Of a stretch of 64,000 nt of DNA, positions 1 through 7,591 are shown one piece after another. Location of the stretch: positions 838,913-902,912 of the forward strand of contig BPGL01000001.1 in assembly GCA_026003015.1 (NCBI GenBank), in the 5' to 3' direction. The stretch comes from Actinomycetota bacterium (GTDB lineage Bacteria; Actinomycetota; UBA4738; HRBIN12). Numbering within the stretch: position 1 is the stretch's first letter; each line of letters opens with the position of its first letter. The position numbers were made by a program, and so were the translations under genes. Below the pieces are notes generated by a model. The model did no database searches. It was not told where the DNA came from and saw nothing but the letters and a program-made list of their open reading frames with translations.

Positions 1-1
1 C

Positions 2-517
2 GACCTCGACGGATGCTCGGTCGGGATCAGCCGCGCCTTCGGGATCGACGAGGGGCTCGGGGGGGCCCGCCGCGAGGCCCTGTGGGCGCTCGGTCGTGCG
101 CGCGACCGCGCCGAACGTCTGGCCCGCTTCCCCGATCGTGCCCAGGAGACGACCTGGCTGCCGACCGACGCGGCCTCGCTCGAGACGCTCGCCCGCCGAA
201 CCCTGGGGCCCGTCCTGGAGGCCGATCGCCTGCGGGGCAGCGAGCTCGTCCGGTCGCTGCGGGTCTGGCTCGAGCACGACCGGCGCACGGAGGCGGCCGC
301 CGCCCGGCTCATGATCCACAAGCACACCCTCGCGTACCGCCTCAAGCGCGTCGAGCGGCTGACCGGGCGCGACCTCGCCCGCACCGCGGACCTCGCGGAG
401 CTCTGGCTCGCGCTGCAGGCCCTCGACGTCGTCGGCGCCCAGACCGAACCGTCCGCCCGCGCACGGCGCCCGGCCCAGCGCCGAACGACACGCCCGTCCT
501 CGGACGGCGAGGGCTAG
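2..517 (+). CDS. PucR-family transcriptional regulator, C-terminal part (5' truncated by window edge)
   Basis: An open frame enters from the left edge and runs for 171 residues to a TAG stop. Its last 70 residues carry the PucR-type C-terminal helix-turn-helix, with the segment IHKHTLAYRLKRVERLTGRDL followed by a short helix rich in Leu and Ala (LAELWLALQAL). This fits the family, whose members sense small molecules with an upstream domain and bind DNA with this C-terminus. The sensory half lies outside the window, so the ligand is unknown. The gene converges on rocD 25 bp away. PucR-type regulators often control purine, proline or amino-acid catabolism, so control of rocD is possible but not shown. 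Confidence 0.75.
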   Translation, partial: DLDGCSVGISRAFGIDEGLGGARREALWALGRARDRAERLARFPDRAQETTWLPTDAASLETLARRTLGPVLEADRLRGSELVRSLRVWLEHDRRTEAAAARLMIHKHTLAYRLKRVERLTGRDLARTADLAELWLALQALDVVGAQTEPSARARRPAQRRTTRPSSDGEG

Positions 518-542
518 CCGCGGTCGATCCCCCGAACCTCGA

Positions 543-1787
543 TCACCGCAGCGCCTCGAGGATGCGCTCCAGGCCCCACGCGAGGTCGTCGCGTTCGATC
601 ACGAGCGGCGGGGCGATCCGCAGCGTCCGGTCGTGCGTGTCCTTGACGAGGACGCCGCGCTGCAGGAGCCGCTCGCAGACGGCGCGGGCCGGTCCGGCCT
701 CCGGCGTGAGCTCGACCCCCACCCACAGGCCGCGGCCTCGGATCTCCGCGACCGTGGACGGCGCCGCTGCGCGCAGCTCATCGAGCAGCCAGCGTCCGAG
801 CTCGGCCGAGCGGCGCTGGACGATGCCGCTGCACAGCAGCCCGATCACCTCGATCCCGATCGCGCACGCGAGCGGGTTCCCCCCGAAGGTGGAGCCGTGC
901 TCCCCCGGCCGGTACACACCGAGGACCTCGCGGTCGGCCACCACCGCCGAGATCGGCACGATCCCTCCGCCGAGCGCCTTGCCGAGCACGTAGACGTCCG
1001 GAACGACGCCCTCGTGCTCGACCGCGAACGTCGCGCCGGTCCGCCCGAGCCCCGACTGGATCTCGTCGGCGATCAGGAGCGCTCCGTGGCGATCGCACAG
1101 CTCCCGTGCCCGCCGCAGGTACCCATCCGGCGGCACGATCACGCCCGCCTCCCCCTGGATCGGCTCGACGAGGAAGGCCACCGTGTCGTCGTCGAACGCG
1201 GCCTCGAGCGCCGCCGCGTCGCCGAAGGGGACGCTCACGAACCCCGGCGTGAACGGCCCGAACCCGTTGCGCGCGGCCGGGTCGCTGCTGAACCCCACGA
1301 TCGTCACCGTCCGCCCGTGGAAGTTGCCGTCCGCCACGATGATGCGCGCCCGGTCGGGGGCGACGCCCTTCACGTCGTAGCCCCAGCGGCGCGCGGTCTT
1401 GATCGCGGTCTCGACCGCCTCGGCGCCGGTGTTCATCGGGATCACCATGTCCTTGCCGCACAGCGCCGCGAGGTCCCGGCAGAACGGCCCGAAGCGGTCG
1501 TTGTGGAAGGCCCGCGAGGTCAGCGTCACGCGCTCGAGCTGCGCGCGCGCGGCGGCCACCAGCCGAGGGTGCCGGTGGCCGAAGTTCAGCGCGGAGTAGG
1601 CCGCGAGCAGGTCGAGGTAGCGCCGTCCCTCGACGTCGGTGACCCACGCCCCCTCGGCCTCGGCGATCACGACGGGCAGCGGGTGGTAGGTGGCCGCCGC
1701 GTGCCGTTCCGCGAGCCCGATCAGCTCCTCGGTGGCCGACCCGACGCCGCGCTCCGACCGCAGCCCGGCGAGCTCCCCCGTGCTCAT
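543..1787 (-). CDS. rocD: Ornithine--oxo-acid aminotransferase
   Basis: This is a 414-residue class III PLP aminotransferase. It converts ornithine and 2-oxoglutarate to glutamate semialdehyde and glutamate in arginine and proline catabolism. RocD-like hallmarks are YSALNFGHRHPRL near the N-terminus, MNTGAEAVETAIKTARRWGY, DGNFHGRT, the cofactor motif LIADEIQSGLGRTG, and the PLP lysine in VLGKALGGG. The ATG at 1787 is chosen because AAGGAGGGG lies about 5 nt upstream; the open frame extends further upstream but that part overlaps the next gene's coding sequence. Length is normal for the family. The substrate is inferred from overall similarity to ornithine aminotransferases; another omega-amino acid remains possible. 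Confidence 0.87.
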   Translation of the reverse strand: MSTGELAGLRSERGVGSATEELIGLAERHAAATYHPLPVVIAEAEGAWVTDVEGRRYLDLLAAYSALNFGHRHPRLVAAARAQLERVTLTSRAFHNDRFGPFCRDLAALCGKDMVIPMNTGAEAVETAIKTARRWGYDVKGVAPDRARIIVADGNFHGRTVTIVGFSSDPAARNGFGPFTPGFVSVPFGDAAALEAAFDDDTVAFLVEPIQGEAGVIVPPDGYLRRARELCDRHGALLIADEIQSGLGRTGATFAVEHEGVVPDVYVLGKALGGGIVPISAVVADREVLGVYRPGEHGSTFGGNPLACAIGIEVIGLLCSGIVQRRSAELGRWLLDELRAAAPSTVAEIRGRGLWVGVELTPEAGPARAVCERLLQRGVLVKDTHDRTLRIAPPLVIERDDLAWGLERILEALR

Positions 1788-1881
1788 CCGACCCCTCCTT
1801 CCGCACCCCGCGACGCCCGAGGGGGCGCTGGTCGCCCCATCATCGCCGCTCGGTGGGCCGAGCGGCCACCCCGGCGCCCCC

Positions 1882-4005
1882 TCAGGCGGCCCGCAGGGCC
1901 TGCAGCGCCTCCTGGAGGGTCGCGACCGGGCGGACGGGGACCCCGTCGGCCTCGGCGACCCCGTCGGCCTGCCGGGGGACGAGCACGAGGTCCACGGCGG
2001 CCGCGCGCGCCGACGCCAGCTTGCCGGCGAGGCCACCGACCGGGCCAACCGTCCCCTGGAGATCGACCGTGCCGGTCGCGGCCAGCGTCCGGCCGGCCGC
2101 CAGGTCCTCCGGCCCGAGCAGGTCGGCGATGAGCAGCGCGTACGCGAGCCCCGCCGAGGGGCCGCCGACCGATCGGTCTTCGAAGGCCACCTCGAACGGC
2201 AGGTCCACGGCCAGATCACGGGTCTCGGCCGCCACGCCGATCCCGGTGAACGACTCGAGCCCCTGCTGCAGCCGGGCGCTTCGCACCATCACCTCGATCC
2301 GGGAGCCGAGGCGCTCGACGTCAAGCCGGAACATCGTCCCCGCGGGCCGCTGCCCGAACAGCCGGCGAAGGTCGGTCGCGAGCCGCACGGCCTGCCCGTC
2401 GACCGCCACGATCACGTCGCCGGGCTCCAGGGCGCGATCGGCGGGCGAGCCGGGCAGGAGCTGCACCACGCGGGCTCCCGTTCCGTCGACGCCGACCTCG
2501 TAGCCGGCCGCCCGTGCCGCCGCGGCCGCGGCCACGAGCTGGCTCTCGCGGAACTGCGCCTCGAGCTCCCGGGCGGCGCGCCCCGGATCGGGCCCGGGCG
2601 GAACGATGGCCGACAACGGCACGACGTCGCGGTCGGGATCGAGGAAGGCGAGGAAGGTCACGAGCGCGTTGCGCTGCTCGACCGAAACCGGGACCGCGAG
2701 GTAGCGGCCCCGGATCGGCGTGGTCTCCACGCCCCGGATGGTGACGTCGCGCGTGATGTCGATCGGAGGTGCCGGGGACACGACCGCGAGCGGAGGTCGG
2801 TACAGGACGCCGGCGGCGAGCACGAGCACGGCGGCGACCGCGACCCACACGCCGACGCCGACGCGCCGGGCTGGCACCGCCACCGGCGCGGGCTGGAGGC
2901 TCGCGACCTCGACGAGGCGGGCCAGGTCCGAGCGCGACACGATGCCCACGACCCGCCCGTCGTCGACGACCACGAAGCGTCCGGCCGGCTCGGCGTCTTG
3001 CTCCATGACCCGGGCGAGGTCGTCGTCCGGGCGGAGCGTCGGGACGGCCTCCGCGGGGGCCATCACCTGCGCCACGGTCGTGCGGGCTCGCTCCGCCGGC
3101 GGCACGGACCCCGCCATCCGGACCGACACCAGGCCCACGAGGCGCCCGTCGTCGACCACCGGGTAGGTCGAGTGGCCGCCGGCTCGGCTCGCCTCGTCGA
3201 GGAAGCGGTCCACCGTCGTCGACGGGGCCATCGTCGCGGGGTCAGCCGTCATGAGGTCGCGGACCCGCCGACCGCCCAGGGCGCGTTGCGCGATCGCCGC
3301 GGCGGCCTCACCCCCGGCGGCCTGGGCCAGGAACCAACCGATGAACACGAGCCACAGACCACCGAGGCCTGCGCCGGTCACGAACCCGAGGACCCCGAGC
3401 GCGATCAGCACCGTCCCGAAGGCCCGCCCGACGCGCGCGGCCTGCACCGTGGCCTCCTCGGCGCTGCCCAGGCGTCGCCAGAGCCACGCATGCAGGATCC
3501 GCCCTCCGTCCAGCGGCAGCGCTGGGACGAGGTTGAACGCCGCGAGGATCCCGTTGATCCTCGCGAGGTAGCCGAGCACCTGCAGCACCGCCACGTCGAG
3601 ACCCACGCGGTCCCCCACCGCCCACAAGGCCCAGAAGGCTACGGCGAGCCCCAAGGAGATCGCCGGCCCCACGGCGGTCATGCGGAACGACGCCCCCGGC
3701 GTCGGAGCGCGGCCCTTGAACGTCGCGACCCCTCCGAGCAGCCACAGCGTGATGCCCTCGATCTGCACCCCCTCGCGCACCCCGACGAGCGCGTGCCCGA
3801 GCTCGTGGACGAGGACGGATCCGAAGAACAGCGCCGCCGTGGCGAGCGCCATCGCCAGATAGGTGCCCGAGGCCAGACCAGGGGCGGCGACCGGGTAGAA
3901 CGCCGTGTACAGGGCCCACGTGATGAGGGCGAAGATCAGCAGCCACGACCAGCTCACCCCGATCGGGATGCCGCGCACCCGCGCCACGGTGAGATCGCTA
4001 CGCAC
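1882..4005 (-). CDS. Fused site-2 (M50) metalloprotease - CBS pair - PDZ - Lon-type (S16) serine protease
   Basis: One uninterrupted frame of 707 residues joins two membrane proteases. Residues 1-235 form a polytopic M50 domain with HELGH at 67-71 and the second metal motif NLVPALPLDGG at 158-168. Two CBS repeats occupy about 247-300 and 312-366. A further membrane segment (384-402) leads into a YlbL-like region, a PDZ domain (about 505-575) and an S16 domain with Ser617 in GGPSAGL and Lys662 in GGLAGKL, the Lon-type catalytic dyad. All key residues of both enzymes are present. The GTG at 4005 follows AGGAGGAG at good spacing. Predicted topology puts the CBS pair in the cytoplasm and the PDZ-S16 part outside. 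Rip3-like S2Ps with CBS domains and YlbL-like PDZ-S16 proteins are normally separate. Substrates are unknown. Confidence 0.85.
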   Translation of the reverse strand: MRSDLTVARVRGIPIGVSWSWLLIFALITWALYTAFYPVAAPGLASGTYLAMALATAALFFGSVLVHELGHALVGVREGVQIEGITLWLLGGVATFKGRAPTPGASFRMTAVGPAISLGLAVAFWALWAVGDRVGLDVAVLQVLGYLARINGILAAFNLVPALPLDGGRILHAWLWRRLGSAEEATVQAARVGRAFGTVLIALGVLGFVTGAGLGGLWLVFIGWFLAQAAGGEAAAAIAQRALGGRRVRDLMTADPATMAPSTTVDRFLDEASRAGGHSTYPVVDDGRLVGLVSVRMAGSVPPAERARTTVAQVMAPAEAVPTLRPDDDLARVMEQDAEPAGRFVVVDDGRVVGIVSRSDLARLVEVASLQPAPVAVPARRVGVGVWVAVAAVLVLAAGVLYRPPLAVVSPAPPIDITRDVTIRGVETTPIRGRYLAVPVSVEQRNALVTFLAFLDPDRDVVPLSAIVPPGPDPGRAARELEAQFRESQLVAAAAAARAAGYEVGVDGTGARVVQLLPGSPADRALEPGDVIVAVDGQAVRLATDLRRLFGQRPAGTMFRLDVERLGSRIEVMVRSARLQQGLESFTGIGVAAETRDLAVDLPFEVAFEDRSVGGPSAGLAYALLIADLLGPEDLAAGRTLAATGTVDLQGTVGPVGGLAGKLASARAAAVDLVLVPRQADGVAEADGVPVRPVATLQEALQALRAA

Positions 4006-4139
4006 CCCGCTCCTCCTCGGCCGCCCTCGGCCCCTCCTGAGGCCACCACCGGCGGTCCGTCTCGTCCCTGGACCCCCATGGTGGCAGACGCGCGCGAGGA
4101 CGGCAGGCCCCGATGGCTGCCCGCGCACCCGGGAGCTGT

Positions 4140-4145
4140 CAGGCT
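4140..4145 (+). promoter_or_regulatory. Putative -10 box of the DMT transporter gene
   Basis: CAGGCT ends 6 nt before the GTG at 4152, the same geometry as the TAGGCT-type boxes of many genes in this window. A leaderless transcript is inferred. Confidence 0.35.
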
Positions 4146-4151
4146 TGACCC

Positions 4152-4949
4152 GTGCGGCCGGAAGTGATCGCGATGGTGCTGGGTGCGGCCCTGCTGCACG
4201 CCCTGTGGAACGTGCGGCTGCACGCCGCCCCCGACCGAGTCGCGGCCCTCGCGATCTCGGGCATCTGCTCGGGACTCGTGCTCACGCCGTTCGGCCTCGG
4301 GGCCCCGCTCGCCGGACTTCTGCCTGCGATCGGACTGTCCGCGCTCGTCCAGACGGCCTACGCGGCTCTGCTGGCGGCCGCCTACGCGCGCGGTGAGCTG
4401 TCGTTCACCTACCCGGTCGGACGGGGAACGGCTCCGCTGCTCACGACGCTGGGAGCGTGGGCCGTCGTCGGGCAGCGGCCCACGGTCGTCGCCCTCCTCG
4501 GCTCGCTGGCGCTGGGCGTCGGCCTCGTCGTGCTGGCCGCCGCCGCCCGCGCCGCCCGTCGCGGCCGTGCGGTGGCGCTCGCCGCGGGGGTAGGACTCGC
4601 GATCGCGGCGTACTCCGTCGTCGACGCCCGGGCCGTTCAGCAGGCGTCGCCGGTTGGCTACCTGGGGGTCGTGCTCGGCCTCCAGGGGCTGGCGCTCGCA
4701 GCCGGGATCCGGTTCGATCCCGTGCGGCTGCGTCGGGGGATCGGCGCCGGATCGCTGGTCGCGATCGGCAGCATCGGCGCCTATCTGCTCGTGCTGTTCG
4801 CCTTCCGCGAAGCGCCCGCGGGCAACGTCGCCACACTGCGGGAGATCTCGGTGCCGATCGCTATGGCCCTGTCGGGCGAGCGGGTCGGCCGGGTCGCGTG
4901 GATCGGGGCGACGCTGTGCGTGATGGGCGCGCTCCTCGTCGCGCTCTGA
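4152..4949 (+). CDS. EamA/DMT-superfamily transporter
   Basis: This 265-residue, strongly hydrophobic protein looks like about ten membrane helices in two EamA-like halves. Family-type signatures are the early LLHALWNVRLH, the helix end containing YARGELSFTYPVGRGTAPLL, and the second-half motif AFREAPAGNVATLREISVPIAMALSGERV. Such proteins usually export or exchange metabolites such as amino acids or nucleosides; nothing here identifies the substrate. The start is a GTG with no ribosome-binding site but a -10-like CAGGCT 6 nt upstream, so the mRNA may be leaderless. It is divergent from the protease fusion and ends 5 bp from the convergent mgsA. Confidence 0.8.
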   Translation: MRPEVIAMVLGAALLHALWNVRLHAAPDRVAALAISGICSGLVLTPFGLGAPLAGLLPAIGLSALVQTAYAALLAAAYARGELSFTYPVGRGTAPLLTTLGAWAVVGQRPTVVALLGSLALGVGLVVLAAAARAARRGRAVALAAGVGLAIAAYSVVDARAVQQASPVGYLGVVLGLQGLALAAGIRFDPVRLRRGIGAGSLVAIGSIGAYLLVLFAFREAPAGNVATLREISVPIAMALSGERVGRVAWIGATLCVMGALLVAL

Positions 4950-4954
4950 GCGCG

Positions 4955-5407
4955 TCAGGACCCCGCGTGGACCGCGCTCGCGGCCCCGCGCCCCCACCAC
5001 ATCGCCTGGGCGAGGGAGCGCAGGAGGATCTCGGCCGAGGCGAGGTTCGTGGCCAGCGGGACGCCGTGGATGTCGCAGACCTTCAGCAGCGCCTGGATGT
5101 CGGGCTCGTGGGGATGGGCCGTGAGGGGATCGCGCAGGAACACGACGGCATCGACCTCGCCGGCCACGATCCGGGCACCGATCTCGAGGTCGCCGCCCTC
5201 GGGACCGGAGCGCACGCACTCCACCGCGAGCCCCAGCTCGTCGACGAGTTGGCGTCCCGTGTGCCCCGTAGCGAGGAGCCGGAGGTTGGCCAGGGTCGCG
5301 CGGTAGCGCTCGGCGAGCCTGAGGAGGTCCTCCTTCTTCGCGTCGTGGGCCACGAGCGCGAGCACCGCCCGCTGCCCCTCGCCGTGGGGGATGCCGACCG
5401 CTCCCAT
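4955..5407 (-). CDS. mgsA: Methylglyoxal synthase
   Basis: This 150-residue protein matches methylglyoxal synthase along its length. The enzyme converts dihydroxyacetone phosphate to methylglyoxal and phosphate, a bypass used when phosphorylated sugars build up. Visible family motifs are ALVAHDAKKEDLL, LLATGHTGRQL, SGPEGGDLEIGARI with the catalytic Asp of the GGD segment, and FLRDPLTAHPHEPDIQALLKVCDIHGVPLATN. It starts at ATG 5407 with a TAGGCT box 14 nt upstream, so the leader is very short. It lies between the transporter and tRNA-Leu and is transcribed alone. Confidence 0.93.
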   Translation of the reverse strand: MGAVGIPHGEGQRAVLALVAHDAKKEDLLRLAERYRATLANLRLLATGHTGRQLVDELGLAVECVRSGPEGGDLEIGARIVAGEVDAVVFLRDPLTAHPHEPDIQALLKVCDIHGVPLATNLASAEILLRSLAQAMWWGRGAASAVHAGS

Positions 5408-5421
5408 ACCGCGCGCCCCAG

Positions 5422-5427
5422 AGCCTA
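5422..5427 (-). promoter_or_regulatory. Putative -10 box of mgsA
   Basis: The minus-strand hexamer TAGGCT lies 14 nt before the mgsA ATG, giving a predicted leader of only about 7 nt. Confidence 0.35.
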
Positions 5428-5526
5428 CGAAGGAGCCTCGAGCTCACGGCGTCGTTCGGGCGACGCCTCCGTGAACGCTCGCGGTCGCCGGTCGGACACC
5501 GGCGTGGCACGGGGACGCGGGGGGCG

Positions 5527-5532
5527 TAGGCT
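5527..5532 (+). promoter_or_regulatory. Putative -10 box of tRNA-Leu
   Basis: TAGGCT lies 36 nt upstream of the mature 5' end of the tRNA, leaving room for a short precursor removed by RNase P. No convincing -35 is visible. Confidence 0.35.
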
Positions 5533-5568
5533 CCCTGAACGCCGGCTCCTCCTGGCCGGCCCGACCCA

Positions 5569-5652
5569 GCGAGAGTGGCGGAACCGGAAGACGCGCCGGA
5601 TTTAGGATCCGGTGGCCGCAAGGCCGTGGGGGTTCGAATCCCCCCTCTCGCA
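5569..5652 (+). tRNA. tRNA-Leu (anticodon UAG)
   Basis: This 84-nt class II tRNA folds completely. The acceptor stem is GCGAGAG with CTCTCGC. The anticodon arm CCGGA-TTTAGGA-TCCGG puts TAG at positions 34-36. A long variable arm (GTGGCCGCAAGGCCGTG) follows, then the T arm GGGGG-TTCGAAT-CCCCC and discriminator A. The long variable arm and A discriminator fit leucine. The CCA end is not encoded (ACC is followed by G). It reads CUA codons and by wobble other CUN codons. Confidence 0.97.
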
Positions 5653-5680
5653 CCGGCGCCGCGCCGATCGGGTCCGGTCG

Positions 5681-6715
5681 CTACGGGACGATGACGGCTC
5701 GGCCCTCGAGCGATCCCTCGCGCATGCGCTGGTACGCCGCGGTGGCCTCCGACAGCGGGAATCGGTGCGTCTGGATGACGAGCTTGCCGAGGCGAGCCAG
5801 CTCGACCACCTCCATGAGCTCGGTCACGCTGCCCCAGTAGGTCGTGGCGACGGAGCACTCGTAGGGCAGAGCGAAGAAGCTGAACTCGAGGCGCCCGCCG
5901 CCCAGACCGACCACGGTCAGGTGGCCGTTCACCGAGGCCACCTTGGCCCCCAGCGCCAAGGTGGGGTCCGAGCCCACGAGGTCCAGCACGACCTCGGCCC
6001 CGCGACCCCCGGTGTACCCCCTGATCGTTCCGACGGCCTCGTCGTCGCTGGGCAGGGCGAGATCGGCCCCCAGCCGGCGCGCGAGATCGAGCTTGGCCTC
6101 GGCGAGATCGACGGCGACGACCCGAGCGGGCGACAGGGCCTTGACGAGCTGGATCGCGGCGTGGCCGAGCCCCCCCACCCCGATCACGACCACCGTCGAT
6201 CCCGGACCCAGGAGGTGCAGGGAGCGCTTGATGGCGTGGTAGGGAGTCAGGCCCGCGTCCGCGAGCGGCGCGGCCTCAACCGGGTCCAGATCGCCGATGG
6301 GAACGAGCCAGCGGGCTCGCGGCACCAGCATGTACTCGGCCATCCCGCCGTCTCGTCCGAGGCCGCCGCCCGCCGCCCCGAGCTCGCTCGCGTGTTCGCA
6401 GTAGTTCTCCGATCCCAGCCGACAGGTCCGACACCGCCCATCCCCCCACGGACCGTAGACGAGGACCGCGTCGCCCTCGCGCAGACCGTCGACCCCGGAT
6501 CCGATCGCGTGCACCCACCCGGCCGTCTCGTGGCCGAGGGTGAACGGCAGCTTCCAGTCCAGCAACCCCGGCGGCCACTCCATCACGTGGAGGTCGGAAT
6601 GGCAGGCGCCCGCGCCCCCCACCTTGATCACGACCTCGCCGGGCCCGGGCTCCGGCTCGGGCACGTCCACCAACTCGGGACCCTGCTGCCAAGCGGTGAG
6701 CTGAAGCGCCTTCAT
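5681..6715 (-). CDS. Zinc-dependent alcohol dehydrogenase (MDR family)
   Basis: This 344-residue medium-chain dehydrogenase has a GroES-like catalytic domain and a Rossmann domain. Catalytic zinc ligands are in GACHSDLHV and LGHETAGWV. A structural zinc site is suggested by the Cys cluster CRTCRLGSENYC. The NAD(P) loop is VVVIGVGGLGHAAIQLV. The ATG at 6715 has GGAGG just upstream; the 18 residues read from earlier start codons do not look like family sequence. Substrate is unknown; the sequence resembles AdhP-like primary alcohol dehydrogenases. It stands alone after the tRNA. Confidence 0.87.
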   Translation of the reverse strand: MKALQLTAWQQGPELVDVPEPEPGPGEVVIKVGGAGACHSDLHVMEWPPGLLDWKLPFTLGHETAGWVHAIGSGVDGLREGDAVLVYGPWGDGRCRTCRLGSENYCEHASELGAAGGGLGRDGGMAEYMLVPRARWLVPIGDLDPVEAAPLADAGLTPYHAIKRSLHLLGPGSTVVVIGVGGLGHAAIQLVKALSPARVVAVDLAEAKLDLARRLGADLALPSDDEAVGTIRGYTGGRGAEVVLDLVGSDPTLALGAKVASVNGHLTVVGLGGGRLEFSFFALPYECSVATTYWGSVTELMEVVELARLGKLVIQTHRFPLSEATAAYQRMREGSLEGRAVIVP

Positions 6716-7018
6716 CCCTCCCACCTCCACGGTGCTCGGCCAACCGCGACTCCCCCCGGAGTGGACCACACGAGCGCGACCCCGCCGTAGGGGCGAAGGT
6801 CACGCCGGACCCGGGTCGACCAGCCCGGTAGGGGCTCGCTCATCCGTCGACGAGCCCGGCGCTCGCTCTCGCAGGTGGCCAGGCAGACGTCGAGCCCCCC
6901 ACCCCCGTCGAGGCGGTCGACGCCCAACGTGCCGAGGAGCGGATCGTCGCCAGAGCCGCCGCTCGGTCATGGAGCGTGCCGCACCCGGTCGTGCTACGTT
7001 CCCATCGAAGGAGCGTCG
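6716..7018. other. Intergenic region between divergent adh and pspC-like genes
   Basis: About 300 bp without a convincing gene. It holds the leader of the minus-strand dehydrogenase at its left end and the promoter of the PspC gene at its right end (TACGTT near 6992). Short open frames here show neither a ribosome-binding site nor family resemblance. No tRNA or obvious structured RNA was seen. Confidence 0.5.
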
Positions 7019-7462
7019 ATGAGCGCCGACGAGACGACCCCGCAGCGCCTCCTGCGACGCAGCCGGGAGGACCGCGTGCTCCTCGGCGTCGCGGGGGGGC
7101 TCGGTCGCTACCTCGGGGTCGACCCGGTCGCGGTCCGCCTCGCCTTCGTCATCCTCACGCTGACGGGAGGCTCGGGCATCCTGCTGTACCTCGTCGCCGC
7201 GCTCGTGATCCCCGAGGAGCGCCCCGGCGAGCCGGTCGGTGAGTCGGTCCCGAGCGGCCTTTCCCGCGACGCGGTTCGGGTCGTCGGCCTTGCGCTCGTC
7301 GTGCTCGGCGCCCTCGGGCTGCTGTGGGCGACCGTGCCCCTCGCGGTGCCGGAGATCGTCCCCCGTCTCGTTCCGCTCGCCTTCAGGGCCGGCCCGTTCC
7401 TCGCTCCCGTGGCCCTCGCCGCGCTCGGCGTCGTCCTGGTGATCGTGGGGAGTCGCCGGTGA
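7019..7462 (+). CDS. PspC-domain membrane protein
   Basis: This 147-residue protein begins with a PspC domain: RRSREDRVLLGVAGGLGRYLGVDPVAVRLAFVI, then a hydrophobic helix ending in VIPEE. Two to three more hydrophobic segments follow (about 85-105 and 120-143). PspC domains sense membrane stress or anchor partners in phage-shock-type responses. Start ATG 7019 follows GAAGGAG at 6 nt. No pspA is nearby, so it may be a stand-alone actinobacterial PspC protein of unknown partner. Confidence 0.8.
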   Translation: MSADETTPQRLLRRSREDRVLLGVAGGLGRYLGVDPVAVRLAFVILTLTGGSGILLYLVAALVIPEERPGEPVGESVPSGLSRDAVRVVGLALVVLGALGLLWATVPLAVPEIVPRLVPLAFRAGPFLAPVALAALGVVLVIVGSRR

Positions 7463-7487
7463 GCCCGGCCCGTTCGGCCTTGGCCCC

Positions 7488-7518
7488 GAACACGACATCG
7501 GTCCAAGGGTTCGTGTTC
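7488..7518. repeat. Inverted repeat GAACACGA / TCGTGTTC upstream of importer operon
   Basis: Perfect 8-bp arms (7488-7495 and 7511-7518) separated by 15 nt lie 9 bp upstream of the -35 box of the ABC importer operon. It could be a regulator site for the operon or a weak hairpin ending the pspC-like transcript; no T-run follows. Confidence 0.4.
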
Positions 7519-7526
7519 CCGGCCGA

Positions 7527-7556
7527 TTGACCCGCCGGGCGTCGCCGCCGTACGTA
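7527..7556 (+). promoter_or_regulatory. Promoter of the polyamine-type ABC importer operon
   Basis: TTGACC at 7527-7532, an 18-nt spacer, and TACGTA at 7551-7556 form a good housekeeping-type promoter 35 nt before the ATG of the binding-protein gene, which has its own purine-rich GAGGGGG site. Confidence 0.5.
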
Positions 7557-7591
7557 CTCTCCGGTCGAGGAGCGCGACGAGGGGGCACGCG

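Noticed and set aside
1788-2219. N-terminal extension of ornithine aminotransferase
   Set aside because: The frame is open further upstream but lies inside the protease-fusion gene; ATG 1787 has a strong ribosome-binding site and gives the normal family length.
1690-4167. Very long open frames opposite real genes (also 21001-24081, 24541-27603, 25230-28718, 31973-35311, 41339-44443)
   Set aside because: They are antisense shadows of GC-rich coding sequence. The translations are rich in Arg, Pro, Gly and His and contain no family motifs, while the opposite strand encodes recognisable enzymes.
6712-6927. Small open frame of 71 codons upstream of the alcohol dehydrogenase
   Set aside because: No ribosome-binding site or family resemblance; it overlaps the dehydrogenase leader and looks like chance GC-rich frame.
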